DNA of 64,000 nucleotides. It comes from Fonsecaea monophora (Eukaryota > Ascomycota > Eurotiomycetes > Chaetothyriales > Herpotrichiellaceae). The notes under the pieces are model-generated. The model was not told the DNA's origin. It did not search any database and saw only the letters and a list, made by a program, of their open reading frames with translations. The stretch is taken from NCBI RefSeq assembly GCF_001642475.1, contig NW_019174014.1, positions 1 to 64,000 on the forward strand, in the 5' to 3' direction. Positions 1-12,789 of this stretch are shown here, in pieces. A program made the translations under genes and the position numbers. Positions within the stretch are counted from its first letter, which is position 1. Every line of letters starts with the position of its first letter.

Positions 1-114
1 TTCTGTGATTGTATCGTTGTTGTATTTGTAATGTTGTATGGTCGTTGTTTTGTGTTTAAGTAAGCGGCGACCTACGAGTGTGTCAGAGAGTGGATTGTCG
101 GCAGCGTTATTGGT

Positions 115-2790
115 GTATAATAGACGGGAGCTTAACGGCTAACTAGTCGTAGGGTAATACGCGCTGTATAGGAGGTAATTTAAGGAGATAGGGGGCGGAC
201 TCTTAGGGGGGAGATTTCCTATAGTAGCCGTCGATCCTAGGGAGTAGATTACGGCTAGGAGAGGCTCTAGTCGTCAGGCTGATCATGGTGATGGTTAATA
301 ATGATATCGGGGTCTCGGCCCCGAGTAATACTACGACTATCTCCCGTACTAGACCTAGTGGTAGTACAGGAGAGGGTACGAGGGGGCGGTATAGCCTCCC
401 TCGGACTAGTAGTGGAGGGATGTTAAGTCGGTAGGATCCCCTCGTCCTAGGCCGTAGCGAGTTAGCGATACTACTAGAGGCGCTCGCGTACCGTCGTAGT
501 CGCTACGGGATCCCCGATACTACTACCCGGGGTCTCGGAAAAGGCGAGACACTATTTAATGGCCTATACGAGGATGATGGGGTAGAGTTAAGTCGCGAGG
601 TCGTGCTGCGCCGTCGTCGTCTAGAGGGCGGGATTCTGGAGAACCTCGGGAATGGTATTAAGCCGAAAGTAGAGGTCCTAGGCGAGCGTCGACGTAAAGG
701 GCGGTACGGCGCGAGTCGGAGGGTCCTAGTTAAAGGACTCGAGGGCGGGATGCTCAAAGACGGGGCTATACGTGTCGTACACGAGGACCAGGAGGTCTCG
801 CTAAACTCTATGCTCGAACCGCGTACGGTATACGAGGGGGGCGCTATCGGGATAGAGTTCGAGGAGTAACGCGAGGGTCGCCTGAGTCAGCTCCGAAAGG
901 CGCTCCTAAATAAGGTAGAGGATCCGACTCTAAAGTTAGATGCAGTAGGACGCGACGTCGGTCGTCGGGTCGCGGCGCTAGTAGGCAGGGAGGAGGTCTT
1001 TCTAGAGGGGGGGCTTCTCCCCGCTACGCTCGGTACTCCGGAAGGCCTCTTTATTAAGCTACTACCTAATATAGGTCATAATGGCCTTCATCACCTTCCC
1101 GTGTACCTTCGCTCGCTTAATGAGGGCCTGGACGTCGAGGAACTGGAGATCCGTCTCGCGCCGTAGGATCTAGGAGAGGGTGTCATAGTGGCCATGGTCG
1201 AGGTCGGTAAAGAAACCCCGCGGGCGAAGGTAGGCGGTATCGCCATCAGGTTCCTAGCCGAGCCCCGGGAAGAAGAGGTCCTGGACATCCTAAGCCGACT
1301 AGGTCGTACCGAGCTAGGTAAGGCGGCTCCAGTCGGTTAGGGTCACCTTAATCTAGTACCGTTCGCGGAGGGTACGGAGATAATGGAGGACCGAGTTAAA
1401 CTACTTAAACTAGAACTACCTCTCCCTTAGCGTAGGGAATAGGTAGGAGAGGGGAAGGGTAGAGGAGGAGGTATAGTAAATAAGGGTAGTACCGTATATA
1501 CCTCATTAATGCGGTAGCTCGACATCGCCTCCTACGTCGAAATATTAAAGGTTATACGTCTAAGAGGGTATTAGTACTAGTCATTAATCATCGCCCTCCA
1601 CCGCTCGTTCCGCTAGAGGGTCCCGAGACGTCGAATCGGGAACGTCACCTAGCTGTTAAAGTAGAGCTTTTACGCGAGGACGGTCTCCATCTCTCGGGCT
1701 TTCGCCTTCTACCCCGGTCCTAGCCGTTTCTTCGACGTCGCTAGTAGGTGAGAGGCGTCATCGTAGTCGGGGTAGGTACGACATCAGGAGGGATCTTAGG
1801 TATCTAACGTACTAAGTTCGATCTAGACTTACGCGTGACTATCCGGGAGATTAAGTGTCTTACGGTTCGCGCGGAGCTAGATCGAGAGTTCGAGAGGGAG
1901 TGAATCTAGTATAGGTTAAGCGTTAGGACGTTAAATATAATAAGGCCCTAATTAGGTCGTTAAGGTAATAGAGTTCAGGTTAAGGTTTAGGTAGGGCGAG
2001 GGTGAAGGTAGGGAGGCATTAGAGATTAAAGGGGGGAGGATGGATAAGTATGTGCGTACGGACGAACGTACTACGGTCGTAAACATTACAGAGCTACTAC
2101 CGCTCCTCTGGAATGTTAACCTTTTAGGCTCTTAGATATTCCTTTAATGCCTTAACGCGATGGTGACCGGCGAGCAGTTCTATAGGCTCTAGGTTAACCC
2201 GCGCCTAGTCGAGGAAAGATGGCTATATTACGGCGGAATGTCCTTCTCGAGACCGATCGCGCGATTAACTCCCCCCTTTACGCGGTACCTACTATTGACT
2301 ATCCCCTACGCTCCTCGCTCGATCCGCGACCATCCCTTACTAGGGGTTCTAGGGAATGCTAGCTAGCATTCGCTCGACCTCGGCCTTAGTACACATGATT
2401 CGAAGGGCATTCTCCCGGTCGGTACGGTAGAGCCCGGTAGAGAAGGCCTAGTAGAGCTGCCGTCGATGTATAGAGTTAATCGGCCGATTCGTCCCCTACG
2501 TCCAGACGGGCGTAAGGACATCAGTAGGGAAAATGGCGGTAGTCAGGCGGTATGGCTCAGCTTACTTAAGGAGCGATAATTAAGTAAGAGAGGGTTAATC
2601 AGGCGTGGTAGGCCGTTAACGCTTAGGTAGTCGATGATAAGTAACAACGGTATCTCCTTTACGCTTTATACTGGCTCTAGATAAATGAGGGTAGTATAAG
2701 AGTGATAAGTAGTTAAGGGGGAGGGAAGGTAGGAAAGAGAGGGAGCAGGTGATAAGGTAAGAAGGAGGATTAAGGTTGATTTATAAAGCC
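115..2790. repeat. unidentified RIP-altered repeat DNA
   Basis: The stretch has about even GC content but the CpA-poor, TpA-rich signature. The longest open frame is 603-869 (+), 88 codons and rich in Arg, Gly and Glu; I do not recognise it. A plus-strand frame around 1,200-1,700 also has few stops. No LTR, integrase or transposase motif was recognised. A short string near 128 (GGAGCTTAACGGCT) recurs near 18,862, hinting that parts of both island ends derive from one family. Confidence 0.45.
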
Positions 2791-2801
2791 TGATTATTCT
2801 G

Positions 2802-3143
2802 TCCCCTAGGGGACGCTTCAGCTGGAACTCTCGGACTATCGTCTCGTAGTCCGAGAGATTAGACTCGCCCTGAGAGAGGTCTATCCCCTAGGGGACGCTT
2901 CAGCTGGAACTCTCGGACGGGATCTCGTGGTCCGAGAGATTGGACTCGCCCTGAGAGAGGTCTATCCCCTAGGGGACGCTTCAGCTGGAACTCTCGGACG
3001 GGATCTCGTAGTACGAGAGATGGGACTCACCCTGAGAGAGGTCTATCCCCTAGGGGACGCTTTAGCTAGAACTCTCGGACGGGATCTCGTAGTACGAGAG
3101 ATGGGACTCATCTAGAGAAAGGTCTGTCCCCCAGGGGACGCTT
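2802..3143. repeat. 81-bp tandem repeat array with palindromes
   Basis: Four full units start at 2802, 2884, 2965 and 3046 (period 81-82 bp) and a partial fifth starts at 3127. Each unit opens with the perfect palindrome CCCCTAGGGG. The units also carry the inverted repeat CTCTCGGAC / GTCCGAGAG, best kept in unit 2. A further single copy of the palindrome core lies at about 3,222. The array looks like a terminal or subterminal repeat block of a DNA transposon, but no transposase was found beside it. Confidence 0.8.
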
Positions 3144-3960
3144 CTAGTTCTGGGGATATTTAAGTTAATAAACTTACTTTTAATTTATAATTTATGATAA
3201 CTAATACTAAGAATGGATCCTGTCCCCTAGGGAACGCTTTTAATCGTAGTAAGTGAGCTACGACCGACGGGGGGGTTCCCTCCTATATGGTCATTTTAGG
3301 GAAATTTCTAGCCCTAACCTGACATCCCTAGGCCGTTTTTCCCCTACAGTATCGTCGTCGGTAGGAGTAAGCGTACGCTCTCCGGATTCGTTACGAATCC
3401 CCTCTACCTTTACTCCGTCTTCGTCCTCGTCCGTATCCGTATCCACTACTTATCCCTTAAGATCGCGAAGCCTTTCGATGATCTACTCCGTACGGAGAAA
3501 CGCTAGCTAAATGTTAGGTCGAGGTAAGCCTCGTATAACATCTGATAGATATAGTTAACCTTAATGCGACTTCTAGGAGAGGATACCTACCTACTTCGGG
3601 CGTAACGAACTAGCGACCTTCGGACTAGCCCGTCTACTACTAGTAATGGATTACGCGATCCACCTCCTCGCCGTAAAACTAAGTAACTTTATAGTTATAG
3701 TTAGATTACTATCGAAAATACCGACGATTATAGTCGGCTCGTATATAGCTAACGAGTGAATTTTAATTCGGGTAAGGGAGAAACTAGTAGTTAATGCGGA
3801 TGTATTTACTAAATTAGCGACGCTATACGGAGTAGTAGTTACGACTAAGGACATTAGTAATAATCTATCTATAGAAGGTGTATAGTATCTAATAAGGGAG
3901 CCGTACCTAGGGTCCGCGAACGAAGTCGTTACCTTCACCCTATAACTACTAGAATAGATT

Positions 3961-6960
3961 ATAGAAGTTACGAATCTTCTAGCCGGTACGGATCATTAAA
4001 TAAGTAGTCGCCCGATCTAGATCGAGGACTCGACGTAGGGTATCGCCGGAGAGCCCTAATCCCCCTTTAGCGATCTCGGCCTAGTAATTAGGACGAATAT
4101 ACGGCTGAAGAATCTAGAAGACATCCCGTAAAAATACTCGGATATAGATAGCTTAAAAAATCCGAAGGATGAATACTACGTAAACTCGAGACTCCTTCTA
4201 CCGCGATAGGTACGAAACGGACGAGGCTACTAAGATGTAATCGTCTATATAATTCCGAAGCTCGCGATAATGCGTTCGAAAGCTCTCTAGGATCGACATA
4301 TTTTATACCTAAAATTAGCTACTAATTTCGGGCCGAAGGATCTAGTTCTCCTAGTCGACTTTATCCGCTAGCTAGTTATAGCTATACTCTTATATATTCA
4401 CTCTAATCCCTAGCCCTTATCGAGGCTCGCGCTACCTTATAGCGTCGCGGGCGCCTTAGCGAGAACGAGGGCGGTAGTAATCTTACTATAGCGCTAGATA
4501 GCTACTAGAGATTAAGACTCCGGTAAAGTATAAGATACATTTAAGAAGGAGGATCATAAGCTAGGTATACTCCTAAGTAATGTACGGCTTCTCCTAGTAA
4601 CGCCCGTAGAGCGTCTTAAAGCCGAAATAAAATTTATTAAGGTTAAAGCGATACTACTCTTCTAGGATATCGGTAGAATAGATAACCTAAGAATATATAG
4701 GAGTTACTACGAACGGGATCGAGGTAGATAGGCGGCGAGTATATTAATCGATCTATTAAAGGAGACGAAGGGTTATACGGCTCTCCTAACGATTTCCCTA
4801 CGAGGAAGTAGCCGAACCCTTAAGCCTATAGTAATAGCGGAGTTTACTATAGATGTAGGTACGGATAAGGACCTTAGGTCGTATATTAATAACTCGACTA
4901 ATATACTAGAAGGCGGCCATTACTTCGAGGCTTAGCGTAAGGTTAGAAAACCCCGAATTAGAAAAGGGATACGTATTTCTAGCGGTAAACTTCTCCTTAA
5001 AACTAGAGTAGTACTAAATAAAGGATATATCCTCGTTACGGAGTCGGTATTCGAGCGGTAGTTCTAGGGTAGTACTTCCTACACCGCGAATAAACTCCTA
5101 TAGATAAAGAGTCGACTTTAGTATTAGCGACTTAGGGTCTAAGAACTGGAGGTATATAGCGAAGAGACGTAGAAAGTCTTCTCGCTAGAGTAAACTATAG
5201 GAAGGGGGAGAAAGAGTCTCTTTACCGATGTCTATATGTACGGTATCTTCGGTAAAATGCTAAGGGTTAAATTACCGTTCGAGCTAATAGAAGAAGGAGT
5301 CTATAGTAGTAGCCTATATAGCCATCTTCTAGGGCTATAATTTCAGCCCTTTACCTACGATAATGATCTAAGCATCTCGAAATTAATAATTACTAGGCTC
5401 TTCGGTACGGCGCTATATAGCCTCTTAAATAGCTAGAAGGTATATCGCGGGAATTTCGTACCGTAGATTTTAATAGCGGGCCCCGTCATCGATAGTCGTA
5501 GTCCGAGTTTCCGTACGTAAGGTACGGGCATTAGCCTAGGCTTACTGAAAATTAGCCGGAAGGTACTAGAGACGACTAGGAGGGAGATAGTTACGGAGGC
5601 TAGGGAGTAAGATACGATCGGTCTAGTACTGGAACTATCGATCGGTAAGTCGTTATCCCTCTTTCTCGGCTACGCTAAGTAAAGAGAGCTAGTAGAGCCG
5701 TAGAAATACTAAGTACTCGGTAAATGCCTCCACGCTAGGGAGACGAGTAAAATAGTAGTTAGGGATGTAGTAGAGGGGAACTTAACGCTGATAGAAATGG
5801 CCGTAATTATTATAGTACTAGACCGCTATCGGCTTTATATATATACTCGTCGTTAAGGCTCCCGTCGGCATCTAAGAAGGGTACTATAAGATACCTTACT
5901 AGAAGACGCTAAGGTATTAACTAAAGAGTACGAAGTTATCGATGTTAAACTTACTAGTAACTATATAGTCGTAGATCTCTTCGACTAAAGGGTTAATGTA
6001 CGGTCGAAGATCTTAATCCGCCTTATAGGTATAGCCCGTAAAGAGGTATTAAAGCTCTTCAGTTATATACGTAACGTCTAGGCGCTCGAGGGATAGGTTC
6101 GCGATAACGTTCGGGAGCTACTTATCTAGGGGGAAGTAGGACTAAATATAGTCGAGACCCGCGCGGAGGCTTAGACGGTCGGCGGTAGGAGGGCCCTACT
6201 ATTAATTCTCGCGTTACTAGAGGGTTTCGAGTAGTGAAGGCGGAGCTCTAGGAGCATTCCGCGTAAGCTCGAGTAAGGTCTACGTAGGATCGGCCGCGAG
6301 TAATTATATAGCTAAGAAGTAGGCGAGAGCGGTAGTAGGGAGAGGGGCCTCTTTATTTAAATCGGTAGAAGGGGAGCGTAGACGGGAGCGCGCCCTAGGC
6401 CTCGTAAGAGATCTAGGGCGGCGCGGGGAAGGCTCTCGAAGGTAATTAAGTAGATGTAGACGTAGTAGATCAGGTCGCTCGAGTAACGCGATACGAGAGC
6501 TACGGGGTAAACCTAAGGCGTCTCGGGGAGTAGATAGATCCGATATATCTATACTTACGCTAGCTTACGACGAAGTTTTAATGTTTAGGCCGTTCGGCGC
6601 CCTAAGGTCGTCATCGTAGTTAGAGTTAGCTAGATTAAGTATATCTTCATTAAGGTCTAATTCGGTATAGGGTAGTACATTATATAGTAAAATAGGCCGT
6701 TTAGATCGAGGTGAAGAAACGTCTCGCGGTGGAGTAGCTACTTCCTATACTATCTAACTAGGTAACGTAAAGGTCTAATATATTAGAATAAGCGCTATAT
6801 ATTCACCGACGCCTATATACCTAAGGTATTACGGTCTGATGCTAACTACCCTATACTCTCTCTTACCGCCGCGCTCGACGCACGGCATTCCTCTTAATAT
6901 TATTCGTATACCGAGGGATTCGACCGCGAACTATCTTAAATATTAGAATGATGAATGATA
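3961..6960 (+). pseudogene. long RIP-degraded relic reading frame, identity unknown
   Basis: One frame (codons starting at positions 1 modulo 3) reads as protein-like for about 1,000 codons, with stops almost only TAG or TAA, as expected for glutamine codons hit by RIP. Stretches such as 4,560-5,000, 5,480-6,200 and 6,590-6,960 have natural amino-acid composition. At 5,620-5,652 a hydrophobic strand is followed by a loop ending Gly-Lys-Ser, weakly like a Walker A motif. A large helicase-like gene of the kind found in fungal mobile or subtelomeric DNA is one possibility, but this is a guess. No RT or integrase motif was seen. Confidence 0.4.
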
Positions 6961-7370
6961 ACCTATAAAAGCGATTATAATCCTAGGATTTAGAATTAAT
7001 ATGAGATAGAACTACGGAGGGGAAGATAGTAGTGAAGCTCGTTCGCATTTATAGACTATGTATATCTATTAATAATCCTACCGATGGTGATGACTATTAA
7101 CGTTAGTAACGAGGTTAATGTCGTACTAATGACTGACCCTAGGAAGCTAGAGCTTTAAGTTAGTTTTAGGATAACCGTAAGATTTTAGCCTTAGGCTATA
7201 GCCTTATAATGTCTTCTAAGAGAGATATATCCTTCTTATACTTGATAAATGTTAAGGTTTACATTATATGCGAGATGTAATGTAGGTTTAAAGGCGTCGA
7301 TATAATTAGCGCGATAGTACGAAATTTAAATTAGGTATAGTGCGGGTGAGAATAGGTAGATATAATTAGT

Positions 7371-7600
7371 ATGATGGTACGAAATTCGAGAAGGGGTTAG
7401 TATCTTCGAAAATTTCTTAGTACGTCCTAACTATTCCTCCGGGACCTGTACTTTCGAGCTACGTTCCTTCCCCATTATTAGGAATCTGAAGAAAAGAATG
7501 GTATTAACGTACTTAGCTTAACGAGATCTATCGATTAGTGATAGAAAAGATGGAAATATTACTACTTAGTGTATGTAGTTGCGGTTGCGGAATGCCCTTT
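7371..7600. repeat. copy 1 of ~220-bp dispersed repeat
   Basis: It matches 19,908-20,122 in the same orientation with scattered substitutions, beginning near ACGAAATTCGAGAAGG and ending at GGAATGCCC. It directly follows the long relic frame, so it is probably that element's 3' end. Just upstream, at about 7,299 and 7,361, a short GATATAATTAG-containing string is itself repeated. Confidence 0.75.
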
Positions 7601-9039
7601 AGACTATCTCTAGTATAGGAAAAACCCTCTAAGGTATAACATTAATGATTACCTTAACTATATATTCTTTTTCTTATTTATATACTTAAGAAATAAACTT
7701 TAAAGAGAAAAGAAATACTCTTATTTTAGTCCCTACTTTAATTAAAGACTTTAATTTTATAATTATATTTAATAAACTTAATTATATCCCTCTTCTAGTT
7801 CTAACTTTAGATATCCTTAAAATTATTATCCTTAGTTAAAATATAAAAATAAAAACTTCTATAACTATTAAGAGTTATAAATTTCCTATAATATTTTATC
7901 TATCCTTATAGCTCTAGTAAAGATAGATATAAATTAAATACTATAATAAATAAAATAAATCTAGTTTTAAAAAATTAAATAATTAGAGACTTAAAACTAT
8001 TATAACTTAATAAACGATAGAAAATAGATTAGTATAGAAGTCTAGAAATATAAATTAAAGTAAAAATAATAAAGAACTCTTATTAAATATAGAACGTAAA
8101 CCCTAGATCTTCGATCCTTTTACTCTAACTTCCTAATATTAATAATATTCTCTTTATTTAAGCTATTAGGATAATATAGTATTATATAGTAGATAATTAA
8201 TCATAAATTTATCTAAACTAGAAATAGAAATTCCTAATTCCCCTAACTCGATCTATCTATCTACTCTCTTAGATTAATCTCTTTATTAAGTCGTAATATA
8301 TTTAAAATATACTCTAAAGTAAACTATAATGGTCCTAAAACTACTATATAGTAATAAGTATATAAAATTAGTCTAGTTCTAGATTAACTAATATCATTAA
8401 TTATAAATAAAGTTAATTAAAACTCTAACTAGAGGAGTTAACGATGGTTACTACTAAATAATACCCTATATTTATAAGTATATAAAGACTATAGTATTAG
8501 TCCCTTACTCTATTTTCTATACGTAAGATAATATTTAGTGTTGATATCCTAAAATATATACATTTATAGACCTATAAGGCCTATATATAAAAGAGTGTTA
8601 TAGGAGCTACGTAGGAGATAACTAGAATAAGGTTTATATCCTACTATACGACGACTTTAGTCCTTATAGAAAGGAATCCATAAGAAACTAGGGTGAAACT
8701 AACTAGGAGAAGGTCTATAGATAAAGGTAGAGGTACTTTAGTCTATAGGTTACGAGGCGGTCTAGGCCGCTAGATAAAAGTATCATTAGACATATAATAA
8801 TCGTCGAGGTCTTAAAGTGTCATACGTACTATTTACCATTAAAAAGAATATAATAGAGGCCTAGAGAAGCTAAGGCTAAGATTGTCATAAGGAGCGTATC
8901 TTAGCTATACTACGTTAGTGCTACTAATCTATCCCTTATAGGGATTACTACTACTAGACCCTAGAGTAGTCTATATACTCTAGTACCCTTTAAATGTCCC
9001 CCTAAAGGCGTCCTATAGACCCTATAGTATGATCACCCC
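7601..9039. repeat. very AT-rich degraded repeat DNA
   Basis: From 7,640 to about 8,560 the sequence is extremely AT-rich and has also lost most CpG, so it is mutated further than its neighbours. No frame of any length survives. From 8,560 the composition returns to that of the flanking island. No element family was recognised. Confidence 0.5.
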
Positions 9040-9480
9040 TCCGGCCGGCTATAGCGCCTTAAACTCGGCCTTATACATCTTCTTGATCGTACTGATAGCG
9101 CATCGTAGACATCCCTATTTATAGTCCTATAGTACCGCTTTATACATAATATAGTGCTTAGGTAGACCGAGTACGAAAGATTTTATCGCGTACTAAGTAT
9201 ATACTCTCTCGTGATCAGATGGAATCCCCGTAATGTTATACGTTATAAAGAAGACGTCCTAGTAACGTAGGCATCGGACTATCGCTATGAAAGTTAGTAG
9301 TATTTCGGGGGGGTCCTAGCCTAGTTCTAGGGGAGTCTAGCTTAGTGTTTCGGTACTATAGAACGATCGGACCTAGTAGACGGCTATCTAGACTAAACTC
9401 TTACCGTAGTAGTCTTTCCGGTAACACTACTATTTCCGCGGCTCTAATTTAGACTATAATAGTATTAGGAGTAGAGAGCG
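9040..9480 (-). pseudogene. gag-like relic, minus strand
   Basis: Read on the minus strand, one frame gives a coherent protein-like stretch with TAG in place of glutamine. It includes a segment resembling the gag/UBN2 type of retrotransposon capsid (a Val-Tyr-x-Gln-Tyr-like string, then a Leu-Gly-Leu-Pro string and a basic tail). It is the only sign here of an element in this orientation; no matching pol or LTR was found. Confidence 0.35.
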
Positions 9481-10337
9481 CCTAGGGAGCGAATTCACTT
9501 ACGGTGACGGGGGATCCGTCTTTAAGCCGTTCCTACTAAAGTTAGGATACTTAATAGTAGCGTAGCTACGAGGATTCTCACTATATAACTAAACTACTTT
9601 ATCCTCTCCTCCTAGTAGGTATATTAGCTATAGCGGAGGACTAGAGGATATACTACTCTTACCTCCTTCCCCCCTAAGTTTATAGTACTATCTTACGTTA
9701 GCTCCTATTATAGTTAGTACTAAAGGAGCGAGGGAGGTTCGAGATCCGTACTATAGTCGCCGACTAGGTAAATAAGAGTTCTAGTAGTGAAGTAGAGTAG
9801 AATAAGGGTAGGTATTAATATCTAAGGCTACCTCCTAGTAGTAGCGAGGGGTAGTAATAGGGATACTTTAGGCTCGCTATTAACTTAGTAGATTCCTAGT
9901 CGTAGAATAAGAGTAGTAATAAGGAAGGAGAGATTAAGGAGGCGAGGAGGCGAGGTAAATACCTAACTACGCGCTAAGGCGAGATAATAATACGAGTTAA
10001 TAGTACCTATCTAGGCTAACGGGGTGGTAGGGTAGGATAGGCGAGTAACGACCTAGGCGAGGATACGAATACGCGAGGTCTAACCCCCTCGAGGGGATAG
10101 CCAGATAAAATTATCACTGCCTCGATTATAGGCGAGCCTAGAACTAGTCTTAAACTCCTAACTACATCGTCTAGTTAGGACCTATACCCTCGTTATCTTT
10201 AGCTATAGAGTCCGGGGCGGGGGGTATTATACTATTCCTCGTTATAATGAGGGATACCTAGGTATAGAGGGAATCCTATCTAGGAATGGCTAGAGTTAAA
10301 GTTTAAATCGACTACCTAGTGTAGCGGACTAACCGAG

Positions 10338-10740
10338 TGTTAGAAACGGCCTACATATGACCTTGGGCGCGGGGTGCCTAGGAGTAGGTCTGCCGGGGCT
10401 TAGCAGCCTGATAGAGAATAAGGCTGGGTTACGTACCGTACGTGACTACCGAAAGGGGAAGTTCACGATATAGCGATATGCTGGTATACCGTATATTAAC
10501 ATATTAACATACTATTTCCAGTTATCTATTCGGGATACACCTTATAAGTATATAGCTACGCTCATTACCCTTTTATAGTTACACTCTCTCGTAGCTAACT
10601 AATAACATCTACTTCACTATACTATTCTGAAGTTACTCGACTATTCATACCTTACGTACTCTCGGCCTAGCTCATGTAATATAAGGACTGTAACTAAGGA
10701 AGCCTAACCTAGTTAGGCTATATAGGAAGCAGCTCTGATA
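10338..10740 (+). repeat. Gypsy 5' LTR
   Basis: It is 403 bp and nearly identical to the copy at 16,761-17,163. The few differences are mostly transitions of the RIP type (for example CTACATATG here against CTATATATG in the other copy), so the two LTRs were similar when the element was inactivated. Confidence 0.9.
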
Positions 10741-10942
10741 CTTTAGCTACTACCTACCGGTACGAAAGACGACCTCTATAAGTAGTTACGGAAGAACAGC
10801 GAGACCTACATCCCTAACGGACGAACTCCTTATACGATAGACATCCCGGCTGTCCCTGAACGACACGATGGCGGGACTAAGTACCCCTACCTCTAGTACA
10901 CTAGGACTAGCGCCGCCAGTTATCACTACTACAGCGGAACTA

Positions 10943-12760
10943 ATGCCTAAGGGTAAGATCGGTAACCTACCTAAGTCCTTTAATGGAGCGTAGGAGAGAC
11001 TTACACCCTTCATTCACCATGTGGATATGTACTTATTAATGAACCTAGGAGACTTTCCTAGTAATATATAAAAGATCCTCTTTATGGGAAGTTACTTCGA
11101 GGTAGGGGTAGAGGCCTAGCTTCGCCCATTTATTAAAGACTACATGGAGAACTAACCCGACGAGAGGGAGGATGAGATCATTAAGTTGTTTTAAACTTTC
11201 TAAGGGTTTAAGGAGAAGGTTAGAAAGGTGTTCGGAGCTAGAGACGAAGAAAAGGAAGTAGAGCGATAGATCATAAACTTACGATAGACGGGCTTAGTTT
11301 AAGATTATACTATAAAATTCCGAACCCTAAATGTAGAATTAGGATGGGGCGACGGCGTATTAGTTCCTATTTTTCGCGAAGGCCTTAAGCCAGCGATTAA
11401 ATGGGAAATGAGGACGTATAAAAGTAAGAGGATCGAGGACTGGATTGACGAGGTAATCTAGGTCGATAACGACTATTAAGAATATAAACGCTACGATAAT
11501 TACCGACGCGGGTTTATAGTGAAGGGATAGAAGCCTAATACGAAAAAGTCAAGATAACTATACTATGGACCTATGCCTATGGACCTCGATTAAGCTCAGA
11601 AGAAACGGGGCTCTACTTAGAATAAAGACCCTAAATAGAGTAAAAAGGCCATAGGGCTAAAGAACAATGGAGCCTATTACAACTATAGGAAATCAGGATA
11701 CTATGTAAGAGACTGTAAATCCCCGAGAAAGTAAGCTAACACTATGAAGCTTAATAAGTATAAATGAGTAAAAAGATCAGAAACTAAACCCGAGATGAAT
11801 GTAGTGAACGTAGGAGAATCGGTGGACCACTAGAAAGTAGTCATCCTCGTAATTACACTAAATAGGATCCACGTTAAAACTAAATACTAGAGCGATAAAG
11901 AATGCGTAGACCTAACTTATCTAAAGGGGACAATGTTCCAACACTACCATACGTACTACGAACCTACGGAAGAGTAGAAACTACGGGAAAGGATCTTCTC
12001 GATCGTCCTGTATAAAGATCTCGAGTACTCCTAGAATAAGGAAAAAGAAGGTTATATTCACTCGCATTAGGGCGGAGACCTAGGAACATAATATATGCAT
12101 AAGATCGAGGAAAGTCAGCCGGAACTAACGGTAAACATAGTAGATAGGTTCGACCTAGGATAATGGGAGGTAGACGATGAGCACCTAACGACACTTACGA
12201 TGCTGGAACAGCTGTACGAGGAAGTCATCTAGGTCGTATAGAGAATGTAAGACCTCGAAGTTAGGGGAACTCCGGAGCAGCGAGAAGAGACCCTTTAGGA
12301 AATGGCGAGACTCATGATGCGGGTCCTAGAAGAGCGACAGGTCCTTAGGGAACGTCGAGAAAGGGCTAGGATACTCGGACAAAACGACGATAGAGTCCTG
12401 GAAGTATACCGCATCTATAGAGAAAGAGGAGTTTTAGTACTATAGGTGGATGAGACATTAGATGGGGTATCGATAAGAGGTAACTTCGCTTATAGAGAGG
12501 TAATAAGATGCCCGATAAGGAACATACCCTACCACTATATATAACACCTCGACTATCTATAACCCGAAGGACTGGGAATGTCGATTAAAGAAGCTAGGGA
12601 AGTACATCGACTGTCGGTCGAACGGTGTAGAGACTAGAACTGTAAGGTATCCGACCCCCGCGATGGGAGGATGGATTACCTATACTAGCTAAAAAACTAG
12701 GCTAAGGACGGCCTAAGGAGTAGGCCGCCTAAGGAAAGGAAGCTCTAATAAGGCGTAGGT
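10943..12760 (+). pseudogene. Gypsy gag relic
   Basis: The frame starts at the ATG at 10,943 (frame 2). Its N-terminal half is a clear retrotransposon gag, with a phenylalanine-asparagine-glycine motif near the start and a long charged helical region to about 11,560. A zinc knuckle lies near 11,671-11,725. Of its C-C-H-C ligands, the first two cysteines and the histidine now read tyrosine and only the last cysteine remains, as expected from RIP on TGT/TGC and CAT/CAC codons. Many TAG stops interrupt it. The downstream part is charged and poorly conserved. Pol continues in another frame (frame 1), so a gag-pol frame change lay near 12,780-12,830. Confidence 0.8.
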
Positions 12761-12789
12761 GAGAGAGGGCTCGTAGAGAAAGCGTAACT

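Noticed and set aside
2802..3143. CRISPR-like regular repeat array
   Set aside because: Repeats are contiguous 81-bp tandem units with no unique spacers, in eukaryotic transposon DNA.
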